This document shows positions 61,735 through 64,000 of a stretch of 64,000 bases of DNA, piece after piece. A program made the translations under genes and the position numbers. The stretch spans positions 1 to 64,000 of the forward strand of contig NW_027478401.1 of assembly GCF_051014685.1 (NCBI RefSeq). Reading direction: 5' to 3'. Numbering within the stretch: position 1 is the stretch's first letter; every line of letters starts with the position of its first letter. The DNA is from Ptiloglossa arizonensis. Its lineage: Eukaryota > Arthropoda > Insecta > Hymenoptera > Colletidae. A model generated the notes under the pieces. It was not told the origin of the DNA, ran no database searches, and saw only the letters and a list, made by a program, of their open reading frames with translations.

Positions 61735-63525
61735 TTTTTTCCCTAGGCCATTCTGGTTATGCGTTTGGAGCATCAGAAGTGCGAAAAATTTGTTGTCTTC
61801 TCAACCATTTCTTAGCTTCAAACTCCCATCTCTCGCGAACGGATTGACCTAACCCAAAAGCTCCTATTGCATCTGAAAGTAGCAACTCGCCCGATTACCA
61901 CGGTATGTGTATTTTTTCCCTAGGCTATTCTGGTTAAGCGTTTGGAGCAGCAGAAGTGCGAAAAATTTGTTGTCTTCTCAACCATTTCTTAGCTTCAAAC
62001 TCCCATATCTCGCGAACTGACTGACCGAACCCAAAAATTCCTATTGCATCTGAAAGTAGAAACTCGCCCGATTTCAACGGTATGTGTTTTTTTCCCCTAG
62101 GCCATTCTGGTTATGCGTTTGGAGCAGCAGAAGTGCGAAAAATTTGTTGTCTTCTCAACCATTTCTTAGCGTCAGACTCCCATATCTCGCGAACGGATTG
62201 ACCTAACCCAAAAATTTGTATTGCATCTCAAAGTAGAAACTCGCCCGATTTCAACGGTATGTGTATTTTTCTCCTAGGCCATTCTGGTTAAGCGATTGGA
62301 GCAACAGAAGTGCGAAAAATTTGTTGTCTTCCCAACCATTTCTTCGCTTCATAGTCCCATATCTCGCGAACGGATTGACCAAACCCAAAAATTCCTGCTG
62401 CGTCTGAAAGTAGAAACTCGCCCGATTACAACTGTATGCGTATTTTTTCCCTAGGCCATTCTGGTTATGCGTTTGGAGCAGCAGAAGTGCGACAAATTTG
62501 TTGTCTTCTCAACCTTTTCTTCGCTTCATAGTCCCATATTTCGCGAACGGATTGTCCAAACCCAAAAATTCCTGCTGCGTCTGAAAGTAGAAACTCGCCC
62601 GATTACAACTGCATGCGTATTTTTTCCCTAGGCCATTCTGGTTATGCGTTTGGAGCATCAGAAGTGCGAAAAATTTGTTGTCTTCTCAACCATTTCTTAG
62701 CTTCAAACTCCCATCTCTCGCGAACGGATTGACCTAACCCAAAAGCTCCTATTGCATCTGAAAGTAGCAACTCGCCCGATTACCACGGTATGTGTATTTT
62801 TTCCCTAGGCTATTCTGGTTAAGCGTTTGGAGCAGCAGAAGTGCGAAAAATTTGTTGTCTTCTCAACCATTTCTTAGCTTCAAACTCCCATATCTCGCGA
62901 ACTGACTGACCGAACCCAAAAATTCCTATTGCATCTGAAAGTAGAAACTCGCCCGATTTCAACGGTATGTGTTTTTTTCCCCTAGGCCATTCTGGTTATG
63001 CGTTTGGAGCAGCAGAAGTGCGAAAAATTTGTTGTCTTCTCAACCATTTCTTAGCGTCAGACTCCCATATCTCGCGAACGGATTGACCTAACCCAAAAAT
63101 TTGTATTGCATCTCAAAGTAGAAACTCGCCCGATTTCAACGGTATGTGTATTTTTCTCCTAGGCCATTCTGGTTAAGCGATTGGAGCAACAGAAGTGCGA
63201 AAAATTTGTTGTCTTCCCAACCATTTCTTCGCTTCATAGTCCCATATCTCGCGAACGGATTGACCAAACCCAAAAATTCCTGCTGCGTCTGAAAGTAGAA
63301 ACTCGCCCGATTACAACTGTATGCGTATTTTTTCCCTAGGCCATTCTGGTTATGCGTTTGGAGCAGCAGAAGTGCGACAAATTTGTTGTCTTCTCAACCT
63401 TTTCTTCGCTTCATAGTCCCATATTTCGCGAACGGATTGTCCAAACCCAAAAATTCCTGCTGCGTCTGAAAGTAGAAACTCGCCCGATTACAACTGCATG
63501 CGTATTTTTTCCCTAGGCCATTCTG
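61735..63525. repeat. 5-monomer higher-order repeat, 885 bp, two copies
   Basis: Copies run about 61,735-62,619 and 62,620-63,504. Private variants repeat exactly 885 bp apart: GGAGCATCAG (CATCAG at 61,771 and 62,656), AAGTAGCAACTCGCC, GAACTGACTGACCG, AATTTGTATTGCATC, GGAGCAACAG (about 62,300 and 63,185), GCGACAAATTTG and CATATTTCGCG. Copy 1 differs in only a few bases from copy 2, so this is among the youngest duplications in the window. Confidence 0.85.
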
Positions 63526-64000
63526 GATAAGCTTTTGGAGCAGCAGATTTGCGAAAAACTTGTTGTCTTCTCAACCATTTCTTGGCTTCAAACTCCCTTA
63601 TCTTGCGAACGGATTGACCTAACCCAAAAATTTCTATTGCATCTGAAAGTAGAAACTCGCCCCATTACAACGGTATGTGTATTTTTACTCTAGGCCATTC
63701 TGGTTAAGCGTTTGGAGCAGCCGAATTGCGAAAAATATTTTGCCTTCTCAACTATTTCTTCGCTTCATAGTCCCACATCTCGCGAAGGGATTGAACAAAC
63801 CCAAAAATTCCTGCTGCGTCTGAAAGTAGAAACTCGCCCGATTACAACTATATGCGTATTTTTTCCCTAGGCCATTCTGGTTATGCGTTTGGAGCAGCAG
63901 AAGTGCGAAAAATTTGTTGTCTTCTCAACCATTTCTTCGCTTCATGGTCCCATATCTCGCGAACGGATTGACCAAACCCAAAAATTCCTGCTGCGTCTGA
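63525..64000. repeat. Right end: return of left-type monomers
   Basis: After CTCCCTTATCTTGCGAACGG (63,592-63,611) a monomer with ATTTTTACTCTAGGCC (about 63,679-63,694) appears, a form otherwise seen only at 2.9-15.9 kb. It is followed by private changes (GGAGCAGCCG, AAAAATATTTTGCC, CTCAACTATTTC, CCCACATCTCGCGAAGGG, GATTGAACAAACCC). The window then ends mid-monomer in the TTCATGGTCCC family. Confidence 0.7.

Larger units (their letters stand above)
1..64000. repeat. 177-bp satellite DNA array (about 362 head-to-tail monomers)
   Basis: The entire window is a direct tandem repeat with a 177-bp period. The core CGCGAACGG or a close variant recurs in every monomer on the + strand, and I found no inverted monomer. 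From position 30 to 63,958 there are 361 steps: 33 steps to 5,914 (net +43 bp), exactly 40 x 177 bp to 12,994, then 288 steps with net -12 bp. The consensus has 43 C and 31 G in 177 bases. Satellite monomers of about 150-180 bp are common at eukaryotic centromeres and pericentromeres and are close to a nucleosome repeat length, so a centromeric or heterochromatic location is likely but unproven here. I do not recognise the family. No unique flank is present, so the true array is longer than the window. Confidence 0.98.

Noticed and set aside
1..64000. CRISPR-like regular repetition
   Set aside because: The whole 177-bp period is repeated with no unique spacers, and the unit is far longer than a CRISPR repeat.

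Overview
The whole 64,000-base window is one uninterrupted array of a tandem satellite repeat. The monomer is 177 bp, about 42% G+C, and every copy points the same way. From the first to the last occurrence of the core CGCGAACGG (positions 30 and 63,958) there are 361 monomer steps, averaging 177.1 bp. I see no protein gene, RNA gene, transposon, CRISPR array or unique-sequence island, and the array runs off both ends. The open reading frames on both strands are by-products of a monomer length divisible by three (177 = 3 x 59).

This is eukaryotic satellite DNA of the size class typical of centromeric or pericentromeric arrays. I do not recognise the family and cannot name the organism. The consensus has 8 CpG per monomer against about 7.5 expected from its base composition. 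That lack of CpG depletion weakly favours a lineage or locus with little germline CpG methylation, such as many invertebrates.

Layout. (1) 1-5.9 kb: ordinary monomers with many single-base indels, net +43 bp over 33 monomers. (2) 5.9-16.5 kb: indel-poor array built from several monomer families, with duplications at offsets of 2, 7, 14, 15 and 17 monomers. (3) 16.5-29.7 kb: four nested copies (A-D) of one segment at offsets of 4,775, 3,185 and 1,769 bp, with a 4-monomer (707 bp) unit inside A and B. (4) 29.7-33.2 kb: short-range mosaic in which a new monomer family appears. (5) 33.2-49.8 kb: overlapping higher-order repeats (HORs) of 4, 6, 7 and 8 monomers plus long-offset copies (4,249 and 5,135 bp). 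(6) 49.8-54.2 kb: mosaic, partly copied from 50.4 to 53.3 kb. (7) 54.2-61.6 kb: two tandem copies of a 21-monomer block, each holding a 7-monomer unit followed by a 6-monomer version of it. (8) 61.7-63.5 kb: a 5-monomer unit twice. (9) 63.5-64.0 kb: monomers that recall the left-hand families.

Nothing here acts as a set of genes. The interest lies in how the array evolved (in-register unequal exchange, conversion patches, recurrent HOR sizes), in conserved boxes within the monomer that could bind proteins, and in two zones whose indel pattern looks like residual sequencing or assembly error. Block boundaries were found by eye from diagnostic variants and are good to roughly 20-50 bp.
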